Both the position numbers and the translations under genes were made by a program. The notes beneath the pieces were generated by a model. It saw nothing but the letters and a program-made list of their open reading frames with translations. It had not been told where the DNA came from and made no database searches. DNA of 64,000 nucleotides from Viola odorata (lineage: Eukaryota > Streptophyta > Magnoliopsida > Malpighiales > Violaceae), in assembly GCA_963691705.1 (NCBI GenBank), contig OY829539.1:3474501-3538500 (forward strand). Direction: 5' to 3'. Positions 1-11,047 of the stretch are shown in pieces (position 1 is the stretch's first letter; each line of letters begins with the position of its first letter).

Positions 1-1
1 A

Positions 2-1147
2 CCACGATTTGTTGCACCCCGAATCTGGTAAGGTTTCAATTGTGAATGCAAACTCTTCCTTTTGTTCTTCTGTGAAGTTTGCTTGCTGATTCTGATTCTG
101 ATTCTGAGCTACAGGTCTGGGCTGTTGAGGATACTGCTGTTGACGTTCTTGATCTTGCTTAGCTTTGCAAAACCTTTTAAAGTGGCCATATCTCTTGCAA
201 AAATGACATTGCATGTTTGTCTTACACACTCTTTCTATGTGGCCAAAGTTCTTGCAGGCTTGACATTGAACCTTCTTCCAGCAGTTTTTTTCTCTGTGAC
301 CAAATTTGTCACAGGCTCGACATTGAACCTTCATCAGGCAATCCTTTTCAGCATGGTTGGTCTTATTACACACACCACACGGAGGAAAATTTCCTCTCCA
401 ATTGTAATTCTTCGCAGCTCCTGAATTCTCTTCATTTTTCTTGTAACCACTGCTACTTTCTTCACCTTTCTTCTTCTCATCTTGCTTGAATCTGAAATTG
501 TGCCTAGCTTGAAACGCACCTTCAGTTGTGCTTTCTGACCTATGCAGAAGCCTTTGTTCATGAGCTTGCAGGGAGCCTATTAACTCTGTAACACTGAGAG
601 TTGATAGATCCCTTGATTGTTCAATCGCGGCTGCAACTGAATCAAACTTTTCAGGAAGTGTGATTAACATTTTCTTAACAATTCTTCTTTCTTCAAACTT
701 TTCACCAAACAACTTCATTTGATTCACAACTTCAATTACTCTTGATGAGTAATCTTTAATTTTCTCTGTGTCTTTCATGTTGAGACCTTCAAACTGTCTT
801 CTTAAAGTCTGCAACTTGATTGATCGGACCTTTTCTGATCCTTGATACTCTTCCTCCAAGATCTTCCACGCTTGATGAGTTGTTGATGCTCCAACAAGCC
901 TTGGAAAAATAGATTCAGACACACATGAATGCATAAAGGTGAGAGCTTTCATGTTCTTGGTTGACTCCTCCTTTTCCTTCTTGATTTGAGCTACTGTCAT
1001 CTCGCTTGTATCTGCTGGTTCATATTCTTTTTCTACTGATCCCCAAAGATCTTGAGCCATAAGAAAAGCTTTCATCCTTATGGACCAAAAATCATAATTT
1101 TCTCCATTGAAAATTGTTGGTGCTGGCAAACTTGCATTTGTTGACAT
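2..1147 (-). CDS. Copia Gag polyprotein, partial, four CCHC zinc knuckles
   Basis: Structural protein that packages element RNA. The ATG frame stays open to the edge. The N-terminus (MSTNASLPAPTIFNGENYDFW) is a DUF4219-like start, followed by a UBN2-type gag core containing WKILEEEYQGS and LRRQFEGLNMKD. Four C-x2-C-x4-H-x4-C knuckles follow in tandem, about 21 residues apart: CGVCNKTNHAEKDC, CRACDKFGHREKNC, CQACKNFGHIERVC and CHFCKRYGHFKRFC. Copia Gag usually has one or two. The frame ends on a protease-like DSGC; the next residues look shifted by one base, so this copy may be broken at the edge. Family assignment is sure; activity is unknown. Confidence 0.88.
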   Translation of the reverse strand, partial: MSTNASLPAPTIFNGENYDFWSIRMKAFLMAQDLWGSVEKEYEPADTSEMTVAQIKKEKEESTKNMKALTFMHSCVSESIFPRLVGASTTHQAWKILEEEYQGSEKVRSIKLQTLRRQFEGLNMKDTEKIKDYSSRVIEVVNQMKLFGEKFEERRIVKKMLITLPEKFDSVAAAIEQSRDLSTLSVTELIGSLQAHEQRLLHRSESTTEGAFQARHNFRFKQDEKKKGEESSSGYKKNEENSGAAKNYNWRGNFPPCGVCNKTNHAEKDCLMKVQCRACDKFGHREKNCWKKVQCQACKNFGHIERVCKTNMQCHFCKRYGHFKRFCKAKQDQERQQQYPQQPRPVAQNQNQNQQANFTEEQKEEFAFTIETLPDSGCNKSW

Positions 1148-1256
1148 CTTGATTTTCTTGATTTCACAACGGATCTGATTTTCTTGATTTCTTGATTTCT
1201 TGATTTCACAACAACACTGATTTTCTTGATTTCAACACAGGCCCTTAAGATCAATA

Positions 1257-1270
1257 GCGCTCCGCTACCA
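1257..1270 (-). other. Primer binding site of the Copia element
   Basis: Two bases inside the LTR the minus strand reads TGGTAGCGGAGCGC. This matches the initiator-Met tRNA-type site TGGTATCAGAGC used by many plant Copia elements, with two mismatches. Confidence 0.7.
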
Positions 1271-1272
1271 AT

Positions 1273-1698
1273 TGTTGGTTTTGAGGTTGATGAAGATTCA
1301 AGTAAGTTTGATTTCTATGAGCAAAAGATATTTTTCTGATTGATTTCACCAAAAGTTCTAACACGAAATATCTTACAGAAGTATTTATAAGTAATAGAGA
1401 ATTCTAGATCCTACTAGCAAAAAAAGCTAACGCTAAGGTAGCGTTAACGTCGCTAACATAGCAGCATTAACATGGCTGCGCTAACATACAAAACATTAAC
1501 AAGCTAACTTAACAACAGCAGCAGAGGTATTAAGCAGCTTCAACTACAAACGGTGGCGTTAGCCCAAACTGAGCGTTAGCCCTAACGGGGAGGTAGGGTC
1601 AACATCCAGAAGAGACCTTAATAAGCTAAGACACATGGCGTTAGCTAACCAAAGCTAACATAGCGTTAGCTGACCAAAATGTAAGGCAATAACCAACA
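1273..1698 (-). repeat. Copia LTR, 426 bp
   Basis: Bounded by perfect inverted termini TGTTGGTT/AACCAACA. It is the 5' LTR of the minus-strand element. The middle (about 1430-1680) repeats GCTAACGC, GCGTTAGC and GCGTTAAC motifs in both orientations, making short palindromes. Only one LTR is visible, so divergence cannot be estimated. Confidence 0.87.
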
Positions 1699-4308
1699 AG
1701 AGTTAACACGGAAAAGGGACATCCTTCAACAGTTTTCAGGTCGGAAACCCAACACCATTTCCAGATACTTCACGACGAAGGAGTTCCCATCACACCCAAC
1801 TTTTGCTCCACTACTCTTCAATGCCTCCAAATCCGTAGGATTTCATTAAGTTGTTGAAGTGTGAGCAAAGAAATCAAACCAGCAGTGAAACTTTGAGTGA
1901 TGACTAACGCGACGAATAGCCATGCAGCCATCACCGTCCGTGCCCAATTACTATGCAATCCATCACCTATAGTTCATTGAAAGGAAAAGATGCATACTTT
2001 ATCTTCTAGTCTCAAACTATGAACCACTTTGTCGCAGAGGCTTTGAACCCTAGGAAATTTTCCTGTCACAATAATTGCCATGTTCAGGAAAATAAATTTA
2101 GACAGTTACCTGTTAGCGAGAACAGCGTGATGAATGCTGATGAAAACATAGTTCCCATTTGCTTCCATAAAGAGCCTGTGTAAATGGGATTATGATTCCG
2201 TTGGATTAACCATACAACAAAACCATTGTACACATTGATTACAATTATGCAGATCCACGATGATGTTGTAAACGGTTTCTTGAACAGCCAAGCTCTATTG
2301 AATGCCTCTGGTCTGATGTACACTAACATCTGGAGGCCTGACTCCGTGTAAGGTTGGGAGAACTCTGCATATATCAAACGATTTGCAATAACAGCTGTAT
2401 CACCAACAACCGCCCCAAAGTTCTGCAAGTCATAAACGAGTTAGATAAATGCAGAAGCAGAGAATCCTAGCTACTAACCGCTTGTGCATGTCATTTGTAC
2501 ATGTTCGTAAAGGAAGGGGCATACGCGGTGATATGCAATTATGCAGATATGGTGAGGAAGCTAAATAATAGCTCACCTCAAGATAAATTTGTTGTACCAG
2601 AGAGTCATAGGTGCCGTTAAAAGCAATGAAGTTGTAGGGTACGTGATAGGGTAAAAGCTTCAGTGTGTATTCAACATTCACAGCATCCCCTGCACAACTG
2701 TATTCAACATCCACAAATTCTTTATGGGTGTTTATCCCTGGGACTCCAATGTTTAGTGGGTTAGCACAAGTTGGTACTGCCCATCCTCTAGGGACTAACC
2801 ATGGCCTCCCTGGCCACAATACTTGTCCTAGAATTCTCATGGACTTATTGTAAGTGCTGCTGCCACCATCTATGCTCTCTGAGAAACCCAAATTCTCGGT
2901 CCAGAATCCAAAGTTCATTGCAACTTTTTCCCAACAACGTTAACTATACGAAAAATATGTGATGGTTCCAGGATGCCATTACAAAAGTTTATCTTACCAG
3001 TTAAGCCCTTAAAGTTGCTTCTCAAGATACTACTCAAGAACTTATGCCCAGTCAATGAAGAAGATGCATCTTTCAACGTTGCAAGAGCAACAGCCCAAAA
3101 GGCATCATAAGCCTGCAACGCATGATGCCCTGGCTCTGGAAATGGCTCATCAGCATACAGAGAATGAAACACACTCCGGAATTTGGACTGAAACCTTTGA
3201 AACTGGTCAGTGGAACGGGAAAAATGGGTCTTGACCCCCAAGACTCTCCCAGCATGGAGGAAACAAGACACGCATCAAGTGTGTCAATAAGGTCTGTAGT
3301 GGACGTGGTGGTGATCCATACAAACTCTTTTTCCATCATTCCTAACTTTTTCGCTTCCATGAAGTTGCTTATAGATGTTTTTATGGAAGCTTGAACAATG
3401 AAAACTCTGCATTGACCACTTTTAAGACGCTTCAACTCTACAGACATATTGCAGGAAGTGAAAGGAGACAAGGGAGAAAGCCCACTAATCTGTGTTTCCA
3501 CATTTTGGAGTGCATCAATGAGAAAAGGAACACAACCAGTCGCAGCAGACTCAATATCTTCATAGATGATATTAACTCTCCCCCATTGCCAACTCTGAAT
3601 TATGGCTGCCACAGCTTTCATTTGTGCGAATTGGATGCATGCTGCTTTTACAAGAAAAGGCCATCGGAAAGTTGCCCAAGGTGGAACATCATTAGCCAAA
3701 GAAATGACAGGCACCTTAGAATTGTTTCCAAGCTTAGCAACAAATGCAGCTTGCTGTAATGTTCCTAACCCTATGATAGCTAGCACATGTTGCCTTCTGA
3801 TAAGATTCCTTGCTGTAATAAATTAACCTTTTGAGTAATTTACATACAAATAAAATCTAGTTATCATACAAATCAATGATTTAAAAGCATTTCAAACAAG
3901 CACTTTTGGGTCAAACACTCGAGAAAAATAAGGGATTTCGAGTGTTATTTTCTGCTGAAATCACTTATTTGAAAGAATGAAATACTTTCTGCAAATAGTT
4001 GATTAGAAATGCAAGCTGAAGGGAAGGGTCATTTTGTACCTGAGGAGGCTGCTAGAACGGGATCACCTCGGGAGTCTCTAAAGAATAGAACGGGGCGGTG
4101 ACTAAAGTTAACTGAAAATTCTTGGATTTGAAATCTCCATGGCTATTTTCTCTTCTTTTTCAGCACGAGAGCTGTAATCGATAATACCACCTAATCTAAG
4201 TTTATCAGGTTGACTGCTGTCAGCATCTGTCTGCAACTTACATACTCCATCTGACCAAGACAACAGAAGGATTAGAAGAAACAGTAGAGGATAACTAAAT
4301 GTTAGCAT
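1699..4308 (-). pseudogene. GLR: Glutamate receptor-like channel (GLR), broken and truncated
   Basis: Plant GLRs are ligand-gated cation channels of the plasma membrane. Exon 1 (4308-4040) encodes a signal peptide (MLTFSYPLLFLLILLLSW). Exon 2 (3812-2577) encodes the ANF-receptor domain (VLAIIGLGTLQQAAFVAKLG, LQAYDAFWAVALA) and S1. Exon 3 (2422-2110) encodes the end of S1 and the first membrane helices (VVGDTAVIANR, FSQPYTESGL). Exon 4 (1966-1699) encodes M3 (LFVALVITQSFTAGLISLLT) and the start of S2. Junctions have GT/AG sites. Lesions: frameshifts near 4130, 3255 and 2925-2915, and a small insertion after LQQLNE near 1840. The Copia LTR removes the rest of S2 and M4. Not functional; family certain from several motifs. 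Confidence 0.9.
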
Positions 4309-5463
4309 TTCTCTTTTGTGTTTTGCTAGACCAGGTAGATCTTCAGCAGGATATGGTTCTACTTCTGCAGCTATCTTTGCTCCTGAAAAGGTCGGTCAGT
4401 CACACGTCGAAAGTATAAAGGAAGTCTTACTTTTATAATGGTATTTAGCATCAGAATGTTGCAGTCTGATGATTATGGCATTCATACAAACAGCATAACC
4501 TACCACATTATAGTATAAAACAGAATGACTACAGGAAATTAGACGGAAGAATGTTAGTCAAGTGTAAGATTCTTGCAGTCTTCAAATAGTTCGTTTTCGA
4601 TAACAGCATCATCATATAGGAAAACCAGAAACATTTCACAAGAGCGAAAAGAGGACCCAATTTCACATGATGCACGTCTCATGTATATTTTTACTTTTGA
4701 AGTCCATAACAGAGAAGAGAAGGCGAACATTCAAACATTCTTGTGACATTTCTATGGTCAGGAAAGAAAACCTTGTGAAAATCAAGGTGTCTGGTAAGAA
4801 ATCTGTCTATGATGTCATGAGACAAGAACCCTCAAATCTTAAAATACATTTTCTTCTTCCAGGTTTTGTTTACCGTGGCCATGTTTGATTGCTTAGTGTT
4901 TTTCACAAAATCCACAATACTTCCATCTCCATATAGTCAACCAGAGTTTTTCTTTTTCTTTTTTCGGTGCATACGAGTTCCTTTTTGCCACTTCGTTCGT
5001 AGTCAAGCAGAATTTTGATGTGACAGGCAACTTGAGATACCGTACTTCCTGTAAATTACATCAAATTAATGATGTTGCTTTGAACTAACTTGAAGTCCAA
5101 GCGTCAAATCTAATAACTTAACTTGAAATCACCTGGCATTTATTTACTTGAGTTGTCTATTTGATCCTTTGAGCATGAAAAAAATTATATGCTGGAAACA
5201 CTTTAATCGCCGAGGAATACATGTTTGAAAGACCTTACAATGTTTCACAAAAAAAGAGAAAAAGTCATACTTGACAGCTGGGATTTGAAGGTTTGAATCA
5301 GGGTTCTACTTCTACCTAGCCACTTTGACCTGAACAATATATGAATGTTTTAAGGTTGAGACAAGGCTCTATACAAAATAGATGCTAGACACTTCAGACC
5401 TAATAATAGTCTTTTAATGTGAGCAATTCTCCTTTGTATCGCGGCATCGATACCCAACGGTAA
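4309..5463. other. Intergenic, upstream of the GLR pseudogene
   Basis: AT-rich sequence with no coding similarity that I recognise on either strand. The former GLR promoter should lie just right of 4308, but no clear TATA box stands out. Confidence 0.5.
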
Positions 5464-6250
5464 GAATTTGTTGGAGTCCAGCTCATATTGGCTGAAAGAG
5501 AGATTTGTTGTGGGTCTAACCCAATTGGGGCTATTTGTTTTAGTTTGATTAGAAAAAGAAAAGATTGGAGTATGACTTGAAGTAGGATTGTGTAACCTAA
5601 TTAATTAGGTTGTCCACTAATATATATATGGTGGCTTAGGTTGGGAGAATAGAGAGAGACAAGAGAGATTGTAAAAGGGTTGTTGTTGAACATCCTGAGA
5701 GAAGTTTTGCTGTTGACCATCCTGTGAGAGAGAAGAGAGAAAACAGATTTCGCCAAACTCTGTGCAGCTGCGGGAGAATCGTCGCAGCGACTTCGTTCAC
5801 CGTTGGATCGGGGTGAAATTTGGACAGAAGGTGCACGACTTCTGGTTCTTCAATCTGAACGGTTGGATCGGTGAGAAGTTATCTAGTGTGGTAGAAATCC
5901 TGTCCCGATTGAAGCAGTGGAAATCTGGTTTTGGTTCTCTATTCTCATATCTCTTGTTTTTCTCGGATTGATTGATTGATTGGATTGTTTGATTGGTACT
6001 GTTGGTGATAGTGGTGTATTTCAGATTATTCCTATAGTTGAGATAGGGATTTTGCTTGGTTGTACACATTGATCATCATATAGTGGATTGACTGGCTTGT
6101 GCCCGTGGTTTTTTACCTGTTGAGGTTTTCCACGTTAAAAATCTCTGTATTATGTTTTATTGCTTTTGATTGGTAGGGGTTATTGATTCTTGGGATAAGA
6201 TTGTTTGCTGCGCAAATTGATTGTCGATTGGAAATAACCCCAACAGAATT
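5464..6250. mobile_element. Solo LTR with TSD GAATT
   Basis: A 777-bp LTR (5469-6245) begins TGTTGGAGTC and ends CCCCAACA, and is flanked on both sides by GAATT (5464-5468 and 6246-6250). There is no internal region, as expected after recombination between two LTRs. A TATATATATGG stretch near 5621 may be the promoter. Superfamily (Copia or Gypsy) is unresolved because no coding part remains. Confidence 0.93.
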
Positions 6251-7035
6251 CACTTAAGTTTGATCTTGGCACATCCAAAAGGAAACCTAATCTTAGTTCA
6301 AGCTTAGTTCAAACATACTGTGCCATGAATGGGGATTGAGCAACTGCAAGAGCAACTGTTAACAGAGACTTGCTTCCCTGTTAGATTCTAGAGGCAAGAC
6401 TAACAAAAGAATTTCAACCTTTAATAAGGAAGTCACAATCAGAACAAAGATCCATCATCTAATCCACACCAAGAAAGGAGGACAGGTAACAACATATACA
6501 AAACCCAGATAAAAAGCTCACGCTCCTTTAACTGAGATTTAGCCTAATCATGAACATCGCTTCTGTAGTCTATGAACAATGTGCACGTTACACTACACCT
6601 TGATGCCTCCTGGCTAAAAAGAAGAAGCTCTTTCAGTTCAAATCAGGTTAGTCTCTTTTACCAGCAAGTCAAACCAGAAAGTAAAAACAAAGAGAACGCA
6701 AATGAACAGCAAAAGTTCATATTCCCACCCCTAAACCAGGGTTAATGTGTGATACATCTCTCAATTTAGGAAAAACTAATTGATTTTGAGGCTAAAATCT
6801 CATACCTATTGAAATAGTACAAAAGCTGAGTTATCAAAAAAAGAAAGAAAAAGGCACCAGGTGAAAACTACCTATCCAGCTCCATTTGGAGGATGTTTGA
6901 TTAGTATTTGGAAGAAACTGAGACAACAAAGAACCAAGAGTACAAATTGTTTAAAACCAATGGGGTAACTACCTTAATAAGCTGAACATCCAACAAGTCA
7001 AATGAGCTGGAGCACTATAATTACTCCCATGTGTA
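6251..7035. other. Intergenic, 3' flank of the methyltransferase gene
   Basis: No frame of interest and no repeat recognised. The right part should hold the 3' UTR of the minus-strand methyltransferase gene. Confidence 0.5.
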
Positions 7036-7794
7036 TCACAGGGCTTGTGTGATGCGCCTGTAAACTGCTTGAAAAGTCTGCCCCTCGTTCCTAGCAACCT
7101 TCTGTCCTTCTTCAGTTGCGGTAGTCAAGAACTTTACAACAGGATCTGCCTCAAGTTCCTCGTTTGTAAGGGCTTCAAACATGGGGTGATCCTCTAAACA
7201 AGCCTTCATCCAGTCTCCAAGCTCTTCCACATCTGTAATCGTGTAAATAATTCCACCAATCTGAAGAACATATGCATACTCATCCAGTAAGTGTGGGCTG
7301 ATCACCCGTCGGCGATGGTTCTTCTCTTTGAAGTGAGGGTCAGGAAACAAGAAAAACATCTTGGAAAGTTGTCCCTTCTCAAAATAATTTGGAATGTATT
7401 TCATGGAATTGGTCCGTACCACCGAGACATTTTGATATTTGTCTCCATTTGCAAGTCGCAGAGCTAAAATTCTTTCTTTCACATACTCTGTCACCTTATC
7501 CCTAAGTTCCATCCCAATCATTAGGGTTTCAGGGAACATCGTCGAGAGACTGATGAGCAGCCCTCCAAAACCACAACCAACATCTGCAAACTCGATCTTT
7601 TTAGAAGAATCCACCTTATCAGATGGTGTAAAGAATGCAGGGTAATGAACTGAATAGTCCACATGACTTGGGGATACAGGAACAGGAAAGTGAGAGTCAC
7701 TGAGTGGATTGCTATGTGCTCTTGCTCGATAGAAACGCTTCCTAGGCAGGCCCGTTGACTTACTGGTAGTGCGATTTGCCTCGTTCTCCAACAT
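7036..7794 (-). CDS. TRM8: tRNA (guanine-N7-)-methyltransferase, catalytic subunit (TrmB/METTL1/TRM8 family)
   Basis: Transfers a methyl group from S-adenosylmethionine to N7 of G46 in the variable loop of tRNAs; in eukaryotes it works with a WD-repeat partner (TRM82/WDR4). The predicted protein has 252 residues, the usual plant length. The SAM-binding motif FADVGCGFGGLL lies at about 69-80. The family signature MFFLFPDPHFKEKNHRRR is at about 146-163, and IIYTITDVEELGDWM at about 182-196. I chose ATG 7794 because it starts the family-typical MLENEAN and sits 20 bp inside a splice acceptor (TATGTAG, near 7815). The frame is intact and uninterrupted, so this is the one clearly functional host gene here. 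A further upstream in-frame start would lie in the intron and is not used. Confidence 0.95.
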   Translation of the reverse strand: MLENEANRTTSKSTGLPRKRFYRARAHSNPLSDSHFPVPVSPSHVDYSVHYPAFFTPSDKVDSSKKIEFADVGCGFGGLLISLSTMFPETLMIGMELRDKVTEYVKERILALRLANGDKYQNVSVVRTNSMKYIPNYFEKGQLSKMFFLFPDPHFKEKNHRRRVISPHLLDEYAYVLQIGGIIYTITDVEELGDWMKACLEDHPMFEALTNEELEADPVVKFLTTATEEGQKVARNEGQTFQAVYRRITQAL

Positions 7795-10120
7795 ATCTTC
7801 TTCCAGCAGAGCTACATAAAAATGATAAATAAGATACCAATACCAAAATGGGTAGCTCAAACAAACGGATGACATCTATATTGAGGAGAGACTAGATCAA
7901 TAAGCATTTCGTGGTTATAGAGAAATCAATTCATGTAAAGGAAGTCAACCTCCATCCATACCATCATCTCAAGTTAAAATAATTCATCATCCATCCATTT
8001 TTGGTAGATGAATAGCCTCTAATCATAGGGGTGTACATTGGCCGGTTCGGTCCGGTTTCTGGGAGGGAACCAGATTGAACCAGAAAATTACGGTTCTAGG
8101 TAGTAGAGAACTGGACTGAACCGTTAGTTCGATCCGGTTCTATTTTTTCCAGTTCTTGCCGGGACGGTTCCGGTTCTGTCCCGTTTAGTTTTTTTTTTTT
8201 CTCATGGCAAAAAAACATATGGATCATGGATTGGCACGTCTGCCCATGACTCAACCCACCAATAATGACTACAGCTACTACTGCCTACCGGAATGAAAAA
8301 AACACATCCTTTTAACATAGTACATCACCCCAAAATATCCAAAAATAAAAATTCAACCAAATGGCTAAAAGTTCCCCCATTGTTCCATAAAAATCTGAAA
8401 ATAAATCCTATAGTTGTTCCAAGAAAAATGAAAAGAATATATAGCAAACTGTATAACATCAAATTGACAAATTCATTACCTAAAGGAGAAAGAAAACTAA
8501 ATACCAAACCAGCAAATCCAACATATTGGCATATTGAATTGTAATTACTAATTAGCATTAGATTGGGAGAGAATCATAAGGTATAAGAAACAAGAAATTA
8601 AAATAAGAACTTGACTAACCTGCAACCATCAATTGTACACAAAAGAGTAAGAAAAATATGCTGAAATTGAAACAGATTCACTCTAATTGTGTAAAAATTA
8701 AAATGATGCATAATTGTAGGATAATTAGAAACATGACAGATTTGCATGACAGATATGCTGAAATTGAAATGGATTCACTCTGATTGTATAATAATTTTAA
8801 TACCGAAATTCAGGAGATGACGAAATGTTCTTGTAATCTTGTAATGTATTTCAACTTTGTAGAATGAAGAAAAATGCCCAGCGCACAGTTGAATGTAATA
8901 AAATAATTAACACCTCATTATTCTAAACTTTATTTAAAAATTCCAGTAAAATATATATATATAAACTAATGTACAGAATGTTTTGTAATTGACAATTTTG
9001 AAAGGCAATAAAGATCTGAAAGCCAAAATGTTGTAAGACTAGTCGAACAGAGTATAAAACCCCCTAGACTAGAGCATCCTTCCATCTTATTATCTTAAGG
9101 CTTGTAAGACAACATCTATCAGCAACAAAACGACTCAATTCATCACTGCACACAAATAGCACAAAATGCACTCGTTTTAGCAAAACAGTATTTGGAAAAC
9201 TGCATATGCTGACTGCAGACTTAAGCACATAGCATGTCAATAAATGTCATTGTAATGTATTGTACACTGCAATCACTCTTTCAAGAGTTGATGCAGTACA
9301 AGGAACACAGAATCAGCTCAGTCCAATATAATGTAGATGGATATACTTGGAAAAGCTCTCACTACAATTCACACGTGTCTTACCAACCTAAACAATTCCT
9401 GGAAAACATAAGGTAACCTACAAATTGTTTTACTTCCATCAGCAAGCAGATTAAACAGGCCGTGCGAGAAATAAAGGATCTCATGGAAGCAAATATTAGA
9501 TCCAAAAAAATATACAGATCAATCAAGTGTCATATTATTACCCTCCCTGTTCCTTGACAAAAATGTGGAGACAAGGGCATTTTCCATTACTTCACCTTAC
9601 TTACCAAACAAAGATTAAACAGAAACCAAATAAAATGTGCCCAATTAACCTATCACATAGTGAATAACAAAATGAAGGGAAGAAAAGCATACCCAGTAAC
9701 CCGATTGACAGCATCAGAAACAGAAATCTCCAGAATCCCCAAATTAGGACAAGAGAACTCATAATTGAAAAAAATGGAAAACGGAAAGAAAAAGACGAAA
9801 AGTGAACGAAGATGAGTCACTTTCATCATCGCCGCCATCGGCGAGTGAAAACCGGATTTTGTGAAACAGAGCACACAACAAAAGTAATTAAAAACAGAAT
9901 CAAACGCCAGCGAGAAAGAAAGAAAGAGCAGAGCAATAAATTAGACAGACAAGTTGTAACTAACTAGAGCAAACAACAAGAGACCAATATCAACACAAAA
10001 ATAGAGCCAGCCAACGTGAACCTCCAAACTTGCAATTTACCTAGAGTGAGAGACGGCGAGAGAGGGAGAGCACGTCGGTCTGTCGGAGAAGAAGGTGAGG
10101 TAGCCGATTTTTTAGGTTTT
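7795..10120 (-). other. 5' leader and leader intron of the methyltransferase gene (inferred)
   Basis: A splice acceptor lies just upstream of the coding start. A good donor (CTCTAG|GTAAAT, exon end at 10041) lies 2.2 kb further up, next to a GAGAG-rich stretch typical of plant 5' UTRs. I infer a non-coding first exon at about 10120-10041 and a long leader intron. The intron is AT-rich with no other gene seen. RNA evidence is needed to confirm it. Confidence 0.5.
8028..8192. repeat. GGTTC-rich transposon-end fragment
   Basis: Starts TAGGGGTGTACATTGGCCGG and continues with GGTTCGGTCC-type repeats in both orientations. This resembles the ends of plant hAT-type non-autonomous elements. No matching opposite terminus and no TSD were found, so it is a fragment at best. 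Confidence 0.35.
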
Positions 10121-11047
10121 GGTTCGGTCTAAATTTTGTTGTCTACTGAACTGAATCTCTGATTGATAGTGTAAACAATTAAATTTGGTTTCTCTTTTTC
10201 TTTTGTGAGACCAACACACAGCACGGTTTAATTGACGAATGCACCGTTTTGTTTTGTTTTTCTTTTTCAAGCTCTTATTCCCCTATTTATCCGTCATTAT
10301 ATACATGACGCCCCAAGAGTAAAAACCCAAGCCCATGATTAATTGACGCCTTTGGGTGTTGTTCCATAAAGTTTATAATTTTGGTCCTCAATCTTTCTTT
10401 TTAACCGAAAAGGCCCTTGCGTGACAAACCGTGTTATACACGAGACGGGCGTCATACGGGGTAAAAACAGAAACCAAAAAAATTAAAGGACCATATTTGA
10501 AATGCTTGCTGCACATGGACAGAAATGCGTCAGAAAAAGTTGGACCACACTCTCTCTCCTCCTCCGATTTCAAATGCGAAATAAAACGAGTTTGGTAGAT
10601 CCGATCACGAAGGCGAACATAGATTCGGGCAGGAAATTACGAGACGAGCAGAACGTAGGTCACGGCGGCCGGAACGGAGCATGGACGCGCGCGCGTGTGG
10701 CGGCGCGTGGATGAGCGACGGAAGCTTCGTCGCGAGTTTGGCGACGCGTGGAGGCTCCGATCAGCTTCGTTCCACCTGTGTCCGGCTCGAGACGGCCGTC
10801 CACTCCTTTCTATGGCGGCGGTGACAATAAAAAACGCTGATAAAGGGTGTATTTTTCCGTTCAAAGTAAAAGAAAACAAATTTGTACGAAAACAATAACA
10901 AGGGACTGACATGAACAGTGACCCTTAAAAACTGTGTTTCTTTGTCTAGAGACAGATAAAAAATGACGGAGGGAGTAGCTTAATAAGGATATGACCCGAT
11001 ATTTTAGTATCATAAATCTTTACATTTTATGATACAATAGTATAAGA
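10121..11047. other. Upstream region of the methyltransferase gene, with a lone mariner/Stowaway-type end
   Basis: Likely holds the methyltransferase promoter. A GC-rich stretch with alternating CG lies at 10640-10800. At 10943-10975 the sequence ends GACGGAGGGAG followed by TA, the outer end of a mariner/Stowaway inverted terminus. I could not find its partner. No coding region is supported. Confidence 0.4.

Larger units (their letters stand above)
1..1698 (-). mobile_element. Copia LTR retrotransposon, 5' part (runs off the left edge)
   Basis: Read on the minus strand the order is LTR, primer binding site, short leader, then a gag frame that is open to the window edge. The LTR ends are TGTTGGTT and AACCAACA. 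It lies inside the glutamate-receptor-like gene, whose coding similarity stops at the LTR edge, so the element inserted into and truncated that gene. Pol and the second LTR lie outside the window, so the TSD cannot be checked. Confidence 0.9.

Noticed and set aside
10943..10975. Stowaway MITE
   Set aside because: Only one terminus (GACGGAGGGAG plus TA) is present; no inverted partner within reach, so a complete element cannot be claimed.
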